From the NCBI GenBank assembly GCA_003223875.1, contig QHWY01000009.1:1-34453 (forward strand): DNA of 34,453 bases. Reading direction: 5' to 3'. This document shows, piece by piece, positions 1 to 8,379 of this stretch. Below the pieces are notes generated by a model that worked only from the letters and a program-made list of their open reading frames with translations, searched no databases and had not been told where the DNA came from. How positions within the stretch are numbered: the first letter of the stretch is position 1; every line of letters starts with the position of its first letter. This stretch comes from Acidobacteriota bacterium. Its GTDB lineage: Bacteria; Acidobacteriota; Terriglobia; 20CM-2-55-15. The translations under genes and the position numbers were made by a program.

Positions 1-2
1 TG

Positions 3-677
3 AGTTGCAGGCAAACTGACGAAATTCGGGCCGAACTACGGGAACTGCGAATCCTCGTTGACAACTTGGTCAACGGTCGTACTCTCACTCAACGTCCTCC
101 CAGCGGCGCACAGGCACAGATTGCTGCCGCCACAATAAAGGTCGATGTTGGGAATAGCCCTTTGTTGGGTTCTAAGGAGGCGGCGGTGACAATCGTCGAA
201 TTCACAGATTTTCAGTGTCCTTACTGTAACCAGTTTTTTCTGCAAACATTCCCGGAGCTGAAAAAAAACTATATCGACTCGGGAAAAGTGCGCTTTTTCA
301 ATATGGATTTTCCGCTAAATATACACGGAAATGCTTTGCGGGCAGCGCAAGCTGGGAGATGTGCTGGGGACCAGAATCTCTTTTGGCCCATGCATGATCG
401 GATGCAGAGTAATCCCCAGCAGTTGGAATTAAAGAACCTGCTGGATTATGCACACGATATTGGTCTCGATGTGACGTTGTTTCGCGGCTGTTTAGATACG
501 GAAAAGTACAAGGTAGTCATTCTGCAGGAGGGCTCTGAGGCAGTGAGCAAGGCGGTCCGCGGAACCCCGACATTTGTGATTGGGAAGAGCACAGCCACTG
601 GAGTTGAGGGCACCATAGTTGTAGGGGCACAGCCGTATGAACTATTCGACAAGATGCTCAAGAACCTCGTCCAGTAA
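3..677 (+). CDS. DsbA-like thioredoxin-fold protein (5' partial)
   Basis: The reading frame is open to the left edge of the window, so the N-terminus is missing. A TTG at 66 could start translation, but the upstream codons still read as a charged helix (TDEIRAELRELRILVDN), as in thioredoxin-domain proteins with a coiled-coil leader before the catalytic domain. The thioredoxin fold begins near VTIVEFTDFQCPYC. The CPYC pair at about 220-235 is the redox site, and the cis-proline is in RGTPTF. The expected role is thiol-disulfide exchange on exported proteins, with the enzyme in the periplasm. No signal peptide is visible because the start is cut off. The family call is firm; oxidase versus isomerase cannot be decided. 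Confidence 0.85.
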   Translation, partial: SCRQTDEIRAELRELRILVDNLVNGRTLTQRPPSGAQAQIAAATIKVDVGNSPLLGSKEAAVTIVEFTDFQCPYCNQFFLQTFPELKKNYIDSGKVRFFNMDFPLNIHGNALRAAQAGRCAGDQNLFWPMHDRMQSNPQQLELKNLLDYAHDIGLDVTLFRGCLDTEKYKVVILQEGSEAVSKAVRGTPTFVIGKSTATGVEGTIVVGAQPYELFDKMLKNLVQ

Positions 678-993
678 GGGAAGCGTGATTATCTCCCTTC
701 TGTGCGGGTGGGGAACACTACCGGTTTTCGCACCGAATCGGATGCCATGCGCCAGACCTCGGCAGTTGCTCCCTTTCGCAATGGCGAAGCAATCCTTACA
801 GCGGTGCGCTTTGCACGAAAAGGAAAGCCGACCGCGCCGGAAAATAACGCCAGACCTGGGAAAACCTGTGCTTCGCCAAATTGATCATCGAGCTGCGGAT
901 AACCTACGCATTGCCGAAAAGTTATCCCCTTAACCAGGTACCCATCCATCTTTCACTGTTAAGCTCGCGGCGACTGCTCGGTGTGAGCAGAAT
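678..993. other. Gap with no supported gene
   Basis: This stretch of about 315 bases lies between the thioredoxin-like gene and the oppositely oriented small helical protein. Open frames exist on both strands, but none has a ribosome binding site or a recognisable protein. I see no clear terminator hairpin with a T-run. Confidence 0.4.
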
Positions 994-1533
994 TTAGGCG
1001 CTTTTTCGATTTAATGTGGCGGCAATTTGAGCGATAGCGCGACCTGCTCGCTTCGCCAGCGCGAATGCGCTGCTAGACGAGTCGTCGGCCAGGGCCCTAT
1101 TTATGATTTGATCTATAGCCTGGATCTGCGTGTCCGCTTCCGCCTTCAGTTCGGACGCCGCTTGGGGATACTGCCGCATGGCCTGGTCGATCAATGGTAA
1201 GGCCTCCAATGTTTGACCGTTGCGAAGGAGCGCCCTCGCCATTTCAAGTGCGGACATATCCAGCGACTGCGCCTCAGACATGGGACGCAGCGGCTTTCGA
1301 TGCATCTCGGCAGTCTGAACTTGCAGGCGCGACATCAAATCGTTGAAGGCTTTCCGAATACGGTCATCATAGCTGCGATCCGGATTCATTCGTCTCAGTT
1401 CCAAGTATCCTTCCAGCACCATGATCTTCGACGCAAGCTCAGGATCGCGGTCGCGGCGCAGCATGTCGTGGGCGACTTTGAGGCTCTCGGTGATATGGGA
1501 CGTGTTAATCGAGGGGCGTGCAAGCGTGGCCAT
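994..1533 (-). CDS. Hypothetical helical protein
   Basis: The frame stays open further upstream, but the start is set at the ATG at 1533, because AAAGGAG lies six bases before it and the extra upstream residues look non-coding. The 179-residue product is almost entirely helical and soluble, with no signal peptide or membrane segment. Its middle (ALLRNGQTLEALPLIDQAMRQYP) resembles a single TPR-like helix pair. I do not recognise the family. It is divergent from the receiver/kinase operon that starts at 1826, so the 290 bases between them probably hold promoters for both. A link to that signalling system is only positional. Confidence 0.7.
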   Translation of the reverse strand: MATLARPSINTSHITESLKVAHDMLRRDRDPELASKIMVLEGYLELRRMNPDRSYDDRIRKAFNDLMSRLQVQTAEMHRKPLRPMSEAQSLDMSALEMARALLRNGQTLEALPLIDQAMRQYPQAASELKAEADTQIQAIDQIINRALADDSSSSAFALAKRAGRAIAQIAATLNRKSA

Positions 1534-1825
1534 AATGGACTCCTTTCCACTGAAACGGGAAGCTCCATGCTTCCAAAAGAATCTGCTAGCAGACGGAATG
1601 CCATTAGCATAATTCTTGTATTTACTTGCGTTCGTTACGGCGTTACGGGGGCCCCGCGCTTGAAAAAAGTGACAGACTTGGAACAGGCTGCCTACCGTCG
1701 TCACATACATGAATCGGTCGCAGAACCTCAATGCGTAGTGGTATGACCTAAATGCCGACTATCGACGGTGAATTAGCGTTTTTTTAGTCTTTACAAGAAT
1801 ATGACCAAAGGATACAACACAAAGT

Positions 1826-2209
1826 ATGTTGAAGGTTTTGGCAATTGATGACGAGCCAGAGATTGTCTCCTTTGTGACATCGTGGGTGAGTCGCCGGAAG
1901 CATCATGCGGATGGAGAGACTGACGCAATGCGGACGCTCCACCGCGTCCGGCAATCTTCGTATGATCTGGTGTTAGTCGATCTCCTTATGCCGAAAGCCA
2001 ACGGGATGAGTTTGATCTCTCGCATCAAGGAAATATCACCAAATACGACCGTGGTGGTTGTTTCAGGAATTGTGGACCAGCGTATCGCCGTGCTGGCGAC
2101 CGATGAAGGCAGCGAGATGTGTCTTTGCAAGCCCGTCGATGGCGCCGATCTCGACCGGATTCTACAATTTGTCGAGGGCCGCAAAAAGCCTGTCAGCCAC
2201 AAAGATTAA
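1826..2209 (+). CDS. Single-domain response regulator (CheY-like receiver)
   Basis: The 127-residue protein is just a receiver domain. The acidic pair D8/D9 (AIDDEP), the phosphoacceptor D52 (LVLVDLLMP), the switch serine S80 (VVVVSG) and the lysine K102 (CKPVD) are all in place. It has no output domain, so it would act by protein contact or phosphotransfer. It ends three bases before the start of a hybrid histidine kinase, so the two are almost certainly co-transcribed and probably partners. The purine-rich AAAGG is about 14 bases from the ATG, a weak ribosome binding site. Confidence 0.92.
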   Translation: MLKVLAIDDEPEIVSFVTSWVSRRKHHADGETDAMRTLHRVRQSSYDLVLVDLLMPKANGMSLISRIKEISPNTTVVVVSGIVDQRIAVLATDEGSEMCLCKPVDGADLDRILQFVEGRKKPVSHKD

Positions 2210-2212
2210 GCG

Positions 2213-4111
2213 ATGGCGGCCTTACTCGCGTCTTCACGCTCGTTCAGAAAGCCCATTACACAAATCACAATTGAGCAGAAGATGGCGCTCCTGTTTGCCC
2301 TAATAGGCAGCGGTAGCTCTCTATTGACGTGGTGGATGTTCTTCGACGGCGAGGAGCGCGTGCTCGTCGGCCTCTGCGCATTGAACGCCGTTGTTGTTGT
2401 GGCAGGGCTATACGTCCTCCGACGCTGTGTCATGCGGCAGATGGGGCTCATCCGAGATGGGGCTCGTGCGGTGCATGCGGGGGATCTTCTGCACTGCATT
2501 CCTATCGTGAGCCGGGACGAGTTGGCCTTCGTTGCAGAAATGTTCAATGAGATGTCAGTGACCATTGCCCACTTGCGCCTCGAACGCGACCAAGCTGCGG
2601 CAGCGGTGCGCGAATCTCAGTTCAGCTACCGAATCTTGTTTGAAAATAATCCGCAAGCGATGTGGATCTACGATGTGGAGACGCTCCAATTCCTAGCGGC
2701 GAATAATGCGGCCATTAGCTTGTACGGCTATTCTCGGGAAGAATTTCTGTCCATGACCATCGCGCAGCTTCACCACTCCGATGAGGACTCGCTACGTCAA
2801 ATGGTCGCGAAGCGGACGGCTCATGGGATATTTTTTGGCACCGCCCGGCATACCAAGAAGGACGGAACGGAAATTGACGTGGATCTCGCGTCCCATAATC
2901 TGACCCTTGGATCGCGACCCGCACGCCTCGTGGCCGCGCATGATATTTCGGAGAAGAAGCTCTTGGAGCGCCAATTGTTGCACGCGCAAAAGCTCGAAGC
3001 GGTGGGACAACTCGCCGGTGGAATCGCGCACGACTTCAATAATCTCCTCATGATCGTATCTGGATATAGCGACCTTCTTCTTCGAGAAGTCCGAGGTGAG
3101 GACCGCGAGAAAATTCAGGGCATCAAGAATGCAACCATCCGTGGCGCAGTACTCACTCGGCAATTACTCGCCTTCGGGCGCAAACAAGTCCTCCAGCCGA
3201 AAGTGGTGGACTTGAACCACATCATTCGGACGGGCCGGGACATCTGGAGCCGCATCCTCGGAGAAGATATTGTTGTCGAGACAATCTTGGACGAAGAACT
3301 GTGGCCAGTCCGTATCGATCCCGTTCAATTCGAGCAAGTGCTGATGAACCTCTACGTGAACGCCCGCGACGCGATGCCTGGCGGCGGACAGTTGACAGTC
3401 CGCACGGCGAATGTCTCCACTGATGCATCGGCATCAACAGGGCCAGCGGGGCGGCCTCTTGTCGAGGTATCTGTGAGCGACGCGGGGTGTGGTATCGACG
3501 AGGCCACGCTCCCGAAAATATTCGAGCCTTTCTTTACCACGAAGCCAGCCGGGAAAGGCACGGGACTGGGACTCTCGACCGTGCATGGAATCGTCGCGCA
3601 AAGCGGGGGCCGTGCTTCAGTGAAGAGCAAACCCGGCGAGGGCACGACGTTTGGACTATATTTTCCCGCCCTTCCGGGAGCGATGCCGGAAATCGAAGTG
3701 ACACCACTCGACGGAATAACGACCGCGTCCGGTTCGGAAACCATTTTGGTCGTAGAAGATGACCACACGGTCCGTAGCTTATGTCGCGAGGCGCTCGCAA
3801 AGGGAGGATACAGTGTGCTTGAAGCGTCCGATGGCCCGGAGGCACTGCGTATCGCAGCGCAATATCAGGGACAGATTGACCTGCTGCTGACCGACGTTGT
3901 GATTCCCGGCATGGACGGTTGGGACCTGAGCGACTGCATTCGGCACCTCCGTCCGGGTATCAAGGTGCTCTTCATGTCCGGATATGCTGCGGACGTGCTC
4001 GCCGAACACGGCGTCGCCGAAGACATCGCAGTTATGCGAAAGCCATTCCCGATGAATGAACTGTCGGGCCGGGTGCGTGAGATGCTGGACGTAGCAAGCA
4101 ACGTGGCATAA
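2213..4111 (+). CDS. Hybrid sensor histidine kinase (HAMP-PAS-HisKA-HATPase-REC)
   Basis: The 632-residue membrane sensor kinase has two hydrophobic segments (about 24-44 and 49-69) with almost no periplasmic loop between them. A HAMP-like linker (72-125) and a PAS domain (about 135-245) follow. The dimerisation domain carries GGIAHDFNNLL with phospho-acceptor H273. The ATP-binding domain shows the N-box (NLYVNARDAM, N383), DAGCGID, EPFFTTK and GKGTGLGLS. The C-terminal receiver (510-625) has acidic residues in VVEDD, phosphoacceptor D561 (LLLTDVVIPG) and K610. The short sensor loop suggests the signal comes from the membrane or the PAS domain rather than from a large external domain. It follows the single-domain regulator by three bases, suggesting a phosphorelay. 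The ligand is unknown. Confidence 0.93.
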   Translation: MAALLASSRSFRKPITQITIEQKMALLFALIGSGSSLLTWWMFFDGEERVLVGLCALNAVVVVAGLYVLRRCVMRQMGLIRDGARAVHAGDLLHCIPIVSRDELAFVAEMFNEMSVTIAHLRLERDQAAAAVRESQFSYRILFENNPQAMWIYDVETLQFLAANNAAISLYGYSREEFLSMTIAQLHHSDEDSLRQMVAKRTAHGIFFGTARHTKKDGTEIDVDLASHNLTLGSRPARLVAAHDISEKKLLERQLLHAQKLEAVGQLAGGIAHDFNNLLMIVSGYSDLLLREVRGEDREKIQGIKNATIRGAVLTRQLLAFGRKQVLQPKVVDLNHIIRTGRDIWSRILGEDIVVETILDEELWPVRIDPVQFEQVLMNLYVNARDAMPGGGQLTVRTANVSTDASASTGPAGRPLVEVSVSDAGCGIDEATLPKIFEPFFTTKPAGKGTGLGLSTVHGIVAQSGGRASVKSKPGEGTTFGLYFPALPGAMPEIEVTPLDGITTASGSETILVVEDDHTVRSLCREALAKGGYSVLEASDGPEALRIAAQYQGQIDLLLTDVVIPGMDGWDLSDCIRHLRPGIKVLFMSGYAADVLAEHGVAEDIAVMRKPFPMNELSGRVREMLDVASNVA

Positions 4112-4126
4112 CGCTGTGCCTTTCTT

Positions 4127-4321
4127 TTAATCTTCCCGCTTGAGTTGCATTTCCAGGAACGTTTCACGCCAGCCCGGTTCAAATTCAACGACATATTCCT
4201 CCTCGTTTCCCGTGGCTGGAGGCTTCACATCGACGATGACACCAATGGGATACACGGAACTCGGGACAAGCTGAATCACCGTGACGCGGTCTCCAATTTT
4301 TAAACGTCGCATCATAGGCAT
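4127..4321 (-). CDS. Small SH3-like beta protein of unknown function
   Basis: This 64-residue protein converges with the kinase gene, with 15 bases between the stop codons. The ATG at 4321 has GGAAAGAG eight bases upstream; ATGs two and three codons in are also possible. The sequence is a run of short strands (KIGDRVTVIQ, YPIGVIVDVKP, EYVVEFEPGW), like the small DUF4926-type barrel proteins that accompany toxin-antitoxin or regulatory genes. That likeness is weak and I assign no function. Confidence 0.6.
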   Translation of the reverse strand: MPMMRRLKIGDRVTVIQLVPSSVYPIGVIVDVKPPATGNEEEYVVEFEPGWRETFLEMQLKRED

Positions 4322-4540
4322 TGGGACTCTTTCCCAACAGCACTAAGACGAATTGGAAATCTCTACGTACTTGGTAATGAAGTGGACGGTATTTTAGCGC
4401 GCTCCTGGAAATCGAGGCAACGTATACGGCCACTATGCCGCCTGTGGCGCGGTTGGGCTGACTGGACCGCTTATATCACGTAGGGTAGCCTTTTCTGTTG
4501 TCGGTTATTTCAGGCCGTCAACCAATGTGCAAAGGCATGA

Positions 4541-5434
4541 TTACTTACCGACGCGGAATCGCACTCCGAAAGACAGGGTGTTGAAGTCGTAGTGCATACT
4601 GCGGCTATAGCCGATTTGAAAATCCACCGCCGAGTTTGGACTCACTCCAAACCATGTGGACACACCGTGGTCGTTCGCAGCAGAGGCAGGAACCTTCGTC
4701 TCGGTCAGGCTTTCAAAAACCCGATTGGTGTTTTGGGCTTGATTGCCTCCCCGTCCCGAACTCGCAGAAGTTCCTGAAGTGCTGGTTGAGAGAGACTGGC
4801 GCTTGAGGACTTTGCTGATGATTGTCTGATCACCCACTGCGCCAATGCCGTATGCCGAGCCTCCCACACGAACGTATCGGGAAATGTCGTATGTCGCGCC
4901 GCCTTCAAACTGGGTAACCAAGCCCAGGGATGTGAAAGGCCTGATGAAGAACGCCGTGTCGGAAATGGTGTTGGCGAAACCCAGGCTGCCGAACGGCGTG
5001 AACGAATCAAACCGGTGACTGAAGCGGTTTGTCCAATCTGCTGTGGCCCGGCCCGTGCTTAAGCCTCGGCTCTTGTCACCGGTTGGCGCAGTGAGTTCCA
5101 GGGTGGAGCTGTAGTTGAGCGTGTCGCTGTCGACTCCGAGCCGGAAACCAAGCAAGGCATTCCCTATTCCACTCACCAGCCCGCCTGGCGTTGAAGTTGT
5201 TGAAGTCGTCGATGTCGTTGTTGACGACAGGTTCGCGAAGTAAAACGGTACTCCAGCGTATGTTTGAAAATGGTTGTTAAACGTGTAGCCCAAGATGGGC
5301 GCGGCCTTCATAACGGTGCCGTCGGAATTCGAGCTGCCGTTGAAGCTCCCGGAAAAACTCCAGCCCCGCTCGTCTTGAGCTTTGGCAGGCAGTGCAAGTC
5401 CGACGACAAGAACAATGGCACAGGCCAGGCGCAT
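4541..5434 (-). CDS. Outer-membrane beta-barrel protein
   Basis: The start at 5434 is supported by AAGGAG eight bases upstream. The first 19 residues are a signal peptide ending in ALPAKA, cleaved before QDERGW. The mature part is built of alternating strands rich in aromatic, glycine and threonine residues and closes with a typical last barrel strand (LSFGVRFRVGK). It resembles the transporter-like barrels near the phenol-degradation MetA family. A low-complexity Ser/Thr run (about residues 70-82) and a Ser/Gly/Asn-rich loop (about 215-235) would be surface loops. The function is unknown; outer-membrane location is a fair inference. Confidence 0.75.
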   Translation of the reverse strand: MRLACAIVLVVGLALPAKAQDERGWSFSGSFNGSSNSDGTVMKAAPILGYTFNNHFQTYAGVPFYFANLSSTTTSTTSTTSTPGGLVSGIGNALLGFRLGVDSDTLNYSSTLELTAPTGDKSRGLSTGRATADWTNRFSHRFDSFTPFGSLGFANTISDTAFFIRPFTSLGLVTQFEGGATYDISRYVRVGGSAYGIGAVGDQTIISKVLKRQSLSTSTSGTSASSGRGGNQAQNTNRVFESLTETKVPASAANDHGVSTWFGVSPNSAVDFQIGYSRSMHYDFNTLSFGVRFRVGK

Positions 5435-5765
5435 ACTCTATTCTCCTTTTTTAAGCTTCTACATCCTTGACCGTTGTGAGTTCGGGTCTTTGTATTGTCA
5501 AGCTGGATTAATTTGTGACGGATAAGTGTGTACACTTGTCCCACCCCTTCTCTACGCCTAAAAGCCTGGGCCTTGCTTGGTGTAACCTGGCCCAAAGGAC
5601 CCATCTGCGGCTATGTTGCTGATGTTAGATGAGATTTTGGCGAGGCACACAGATTAACTGGACTTAATGTTCCTTTAATCTCCGCTTAATTGTCCCCATC
5701 GTCCAATTGGCTCGTCGCGCAATTTGCGATAGGCAAATTCCTAATCATGGAAGGAGAGAATGGGT
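5435..5765. promoter_or_regulatory. Divergent intergenic region with four phased TTAA boxes
   Basis: These 330 bases separate the barrel gene (minus strand) from the secreted protein gene at 5766. TTAA occurs at 5654, 5664, 5675 and 5686, within the pattern ATTAAC, CTTAATG, TTTAATC, CTTAATT, at spacings of 10, 11 and 11 bases. Direct repeats at one helical turn are typical of binding sites for OmpR/PhoB-family winged-helix regulators. The boxes end about 75 bases before the downstream ATG, a sensible activator position. No such regulator is encoded in the window, and the reading is an inference. Confidence 0.4.
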
Positions 5766-6278
5766 ATGAAAAAGATTTTCACCCTTATGTTTGTATTGAG
5801 TTTTGTCCTCTATTTGAGCGGAATGACCTTTGGTCAGGGCAGAGGTGGCCACGGGCCGGGTGGGGCTCCAGAAGCAACGCACAGGCATGTCGATCATGAT
5901 AAGTCTCACGCCAGGACGGAAACCCGAGAAGATCACAAAGAAGCCAACTTTGAAGCGCGCATCGAGCGAAATCCCGAGTTAAAGAGCAAGGTCGAAAGCA
6001 TGCTTCCCGCTGGCGAGAATCTGAAGACTGCTGCGAGCGGATTCAAGAATGGTGGGCAGTTCATCGCGGCGCTACACGTTTCCAAGAACGTCGGCATTCC
6101 GTTCGATCAACTGAAAGCGAAGATGATGGGCTCGAATCCTCCGATGTCGCTTGGTCAGGCCATCCACGCGCTAAAGCCGAATATGTCGGAAAAAGATGTC
6201 GATAAAGAGGCCGACAAGGCTGAGAAAGAAGCAAAAGCAGACGAGAGAACGAAATTGGTCAAGAAGCCAGTCACCTAA
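5766..6278 (+). CDS. Secreted protein of unknown function
   Basis: The ATG at 5766 is chosen over the in-frame ATG at 5760 because AAGGAGAGA ends at 5759, giving a normal distance only to 5766. The product is 170 residues with a signal peptide (MKKIFTLMFVLSFVLYLSG) ending near FGQ. A Gly/His-rich segment (GQGRGGHGPGG, HRHVDHDKSH) follows, then a conserved-looking helical core (FKNGGQFIAALHVSKNVG ... MSLGQAIHALKP) and a Lys/Glu-rich tail. I have the impression that similar proteins occur in Acidobacteriota, but the family has no function I can name. The His-rich part could bind metal. Confidence 0.75.
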   Translation: MKKIFTLMFVLSFVLYLSGMTFGQGRGGHGPGGAPEATHRHVDHDKSHARTETREDHKEANFEARIERNPELKSKVESMLPAGENLKTAASGFKNGGQFIAALHVSKNVGIPFDQLKAKMMGSNPPMSLGQAIHALKPNMSEKDVDKEADKAEKEAKADERTKLVKKPVT

Positions 6279-6610
6279 AAGGCCACCCGCGGGGCCTCAT
6301 GATGGGAAGGAAGGCGACTGCGTTGGACCTATTTGTCTTTCTTTTCATCATGTGGCTGCCGAGCATGGTGTCAATACGCAGGTCAGGCCAGAAAACAAAG
6401 CTGGCCAAGATGTCGATGTTACTTTGAATATCGAGATCAATTTCAACCTGCGTTAATCAGGATTGCCAGATCGTGGCGATCACATCCGCACACCGCTCCA
6501 ACAGCGCCTGCACTTATCTCCAGCACCTCGCCAGTCGGCCCAACCAGCCCGCACTGCGTTCCCGTGAGTGCCGCTGAGCACGGTGGACGTTTGGAGCGAT
6601 TGGGCTGATT
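6279..6610. other. Gap with a possible TonB remnant
   Basis: No intact gene is visible. A short GC-rich inverted repeat (AGGCC at 6280, GGCCT at 6293) follows the secreted protein gene but has no T-run. A fragment resembling a TonB C-terminus occupies 6367-6456 and is listed separately. The remaining bases up to 6610 look non-coding. Confidence 0.4.
6367..6456 (+). pseudogene. Possible 3' fragment of a TonB-like protein
   Basis: In one frame the last residues before the TAA at 6454 read VRPENKAGQDVDVTLNIEI followed by NFNLR. This matches the pattern that ends energy-transducer TonB C-terminal domains, where a Lys/Gly turn leads into a strand like VNIEINFNL. Upstream the frame loses any resemblance within about 30 codons, and there is no start or ribosome binding site. 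If correct, it is the stump of a deleted gene. The match is short and remembered rather than searched, so confidence is low. Confidence 0.3.
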
Positions 6611-7071
6611 ATGTGTATAGGTATGGACAGCACTCCGACACCATTTCTTCAACCCGGTCCGCTGGAGGGGTTTTTCAATCGTCTCTTCGGCTTCCTTGTT
6701 GGCTGGAGCATTGGTCCGTCCTGCCTACCTTCTCCAGGTCCAAGGCCGGAAGTCCGGGCGCATCTACTCCACACCGGTGACTGTGCTCGACTATAACGGC
6801 AAGCGCCTGCTCGTCGCCCGGTGAGGTGAAACACAATGGGTGCGCAATGCCCGCGTCAGTGGGCAAGTGTGGTTGAAGAGAGGGCGAAGTCGTCAGCGGT
6901 ATAAGCTCAGGGTGTTAGATGATCAGGAAAAGCCGGAGATCCTCCGACAGTATTTGACTCGGTACAAGCTTGACCGTGCAGCGATATTTCCCTATTCCGG
7001 CTCGTGCGCGGCTGGAGGCATTCTCTGAGATTGCGCCGCAGTATCCCGTCTTTGAAGTGATTCCTCAATAG
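6611..7071 (+). pseudogene. Decayed deazaflavin-dependent nitroreductase-family gene
   Basis: Three frames joined together give a continuous protein of the F420/deazaflavin-dependent nitroreductase (DUF385, Ddn-like) family. The first part, from 6611, reads EGFFNRLFGFLVGWSIGPS. After a shift near 6720 it continues AYLLQVQGRKSGRIYSTPV and LDYNGKRLLVAR. A TGA stop then interrupts the frame before GETQWVRNARVSGQVWLKRG. A second shift near 6980 leads to VQRYFPIPARARLEAFSEIA and PQYPVFEVIPQ, ending at the TAG at 7069. Family members are about 130-150 residues, so nearly the whole gene is present. Two frameshifts and one stop are too many for sequencing error alone, so it should be inactive. Intact relatives bind F420 or a similar flavin and reduce diverse substrates. 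Confidence 0.82.
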
Positions 7072-7287
7072 CCGGCGCCGCTCCAGTCGGCCCCACCGGC
7101 CCACGCAGCGGATCGCTTCAGCTTCCGCCTTGGTGTGCGGGCATTGCCGCTTTCCAACCTGCGCCACTATGAAAATCTCGGCTGCCGGGCCTTCCACATC
7201 CACGCGGGCCGGACTTCCTGATTACATTGCGGCAGCAACTTTGACCAGCGCAACGCTCTGGCAAGGTGCCCCAACATCTTGCCCCTT

Positions 7288-7524
7288 CTAAGAGGCTTTT
7301 GAAATGTCGCAATGATGTTCGGCGAGGTGACGCGCAAGGCGGTCGCGTGCGTCATTTGAACGGATGCGGGCGCTTTCAGCGGCTTGATGCAATTTCTGGT
7401 AGTCATCGAGTGAACTGATGCCAATCCGGCGGCTCAGTTCGGCGACGGCAGCGGCATATTGATCTGCCGCTTGGCGGTATTCTAGGAGGAGTCGATCTTT
7501 CTCGGCGCAGTGACCGGCGCTCAT
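7288..7524 (-). CDS. Small helical protein of unknown function
   Basis: The start is placed at the ATG at 7524, where the recognisable part begins. The frame stays open for a further 370 bases upstream, but that extension is low-complexity and does not look coding. The 78-residue product is a long amphipathic helix pair (EKDRLLLEYRQAADQYAAAV, then LDDYQKLHQAAESARIRSND), ending in a His-rich AEHHCDISKAS. Only a weak GGGATATG precedes the start. Similar short proteins of the pattern EKDRLL-EY-A are, to my recollection, common in Acidobacteriota, with no known role. Confidence 0.6.
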   Translation of the reverse strand: MSAGHCAEKDRLLLEYRQAADQYAAAVAELSRRIGISSLDDYQKLHQAAESARIRSNDARDRLARHLAEHHCDISKAS

Positions 7525-7783
7525 GGGCGCGGAGCATATCCCAAGGGCATGGGTAACGTACCCAAGGACGTTGCCCGCCATCTTGCCCGTCCAAGTGGCT
7601 GCTGCCACGCAGCTTCGCTGCTGTGGGTAAGATGGGTAAGATAAAAATAGAAAAGAGTAACAGTAAGTAATGTGTTGGGACGACGGGACGAACATCCGAG
7701 CGTAGCGAGAGAGCTGGTCGCCTCCACAACCTGCCCAAGTTGCCCACTTACCTACGGCTGACGCTGCAAACCACTTACGCGGG
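7525..7783. other. Gap with short GGGTAA/TTGGGCA repeats and a hairpin
   Basis: Between two minus-strand genes lie repeated hexamers: GGGTAA at several places, plus GGGTAAGATGGGTAAGAT. A near-perfect hairpin (CCACGCAGC, loop TTC, GCTGCTGTGG) lies around 7605-7626. An AT-rich patch follows to about 7670. I see no gene. The hairpin could end or attenuate transcription, but there is no clean T-run on either strand. Confidence 0.3.
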
Positions 7784-8374
7784 CTACTTGCGAATGATCT
7801 GGCCGTTCGGAGCGGTGATGCGCGTGCCGGGCGGCACCGTTTGCTGAACACGGTCGGGCGGAGCGGACTCATCCCACTTCTCCAGTTCCTTGCCATCGGG
7901 CGTGACGAAGCTCAGCACCGCGCTCGGATTCAAGCGGCGGATAACGACGAACTGGAATCCCCTGCCGGTAGGCTCTACGGTGATCGAGTATGTATTGTTG
8001 TCGTGTCGGATTTCTTTCACGCGATGAAGCAGGACCCAAATTTCTATCCACTCCAATCCGCTTCGGTGCGGTTTGTTAGCCGAATGGCACTCGCCTGGGT
8101 TGGTGCGTGCCGTCCAGAGTCCCGAGATATTTTCCATGTGATACGGAATGGTGGCGCTCTCAGGATCACTCACGAGAAAGTCGTGAGTCCAATCGTAGGC
8201 GGTACCCGCAACGTCTTTGTACCTTCCATCACTCCATATTTTGGCCTGAACTTCAGGCGAGGGCCGTGCCCAGGTGGTGGACTCGGCGCAAATCTCGAAT
8301 GGGATGGGCCGCGCTGCGAGCGGCCTCGCGAAAGCCAGCATGAAGAGCAGCACTGCGTATGCGCGGGTATTCAT
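7784..8374 (-). CDS. Secreted protein of unknown function
   Basis: The start is set at the ATG at 8374 (MNTRAYAVLLFMLAF), which gives a good signal peptide cleaved near LAARP. A TTG at 8383 in the same frame is a less likely alternative. The mature protein, about 175 residues, contains two tryptophan-rich stretches (YDWTHDFLVSDPES, GLEWIEIWVLLHRVKEI) and a beta-rich C-terminus ending PNGQIIRK. It has no motif I recognise. The gene follows the frameshifted SecD-P1-like gene by only a few bases, so the two probably form one transcript of exported proteins. Confidence 0.65.
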   Translation of the reverse strand: MNTRAYAVLLFMLAFARPLAARPIPFEICAESTTWARPSPEVQAKIWSDGRYKDVAGTAYDWTHDFLVSDPESATIPYHMENISGLWTARTNPGECHSANKPHRSGLEWIEIWVLLHRVKEIRHDNNTYSITVEPTGRGFQFVVIRRLNPSAVLSFVTPDGKELEKWDESAPPDRVQQTVPPGTRITAPNGQIIRK

Positions 8375-8379
8375 ACCTT

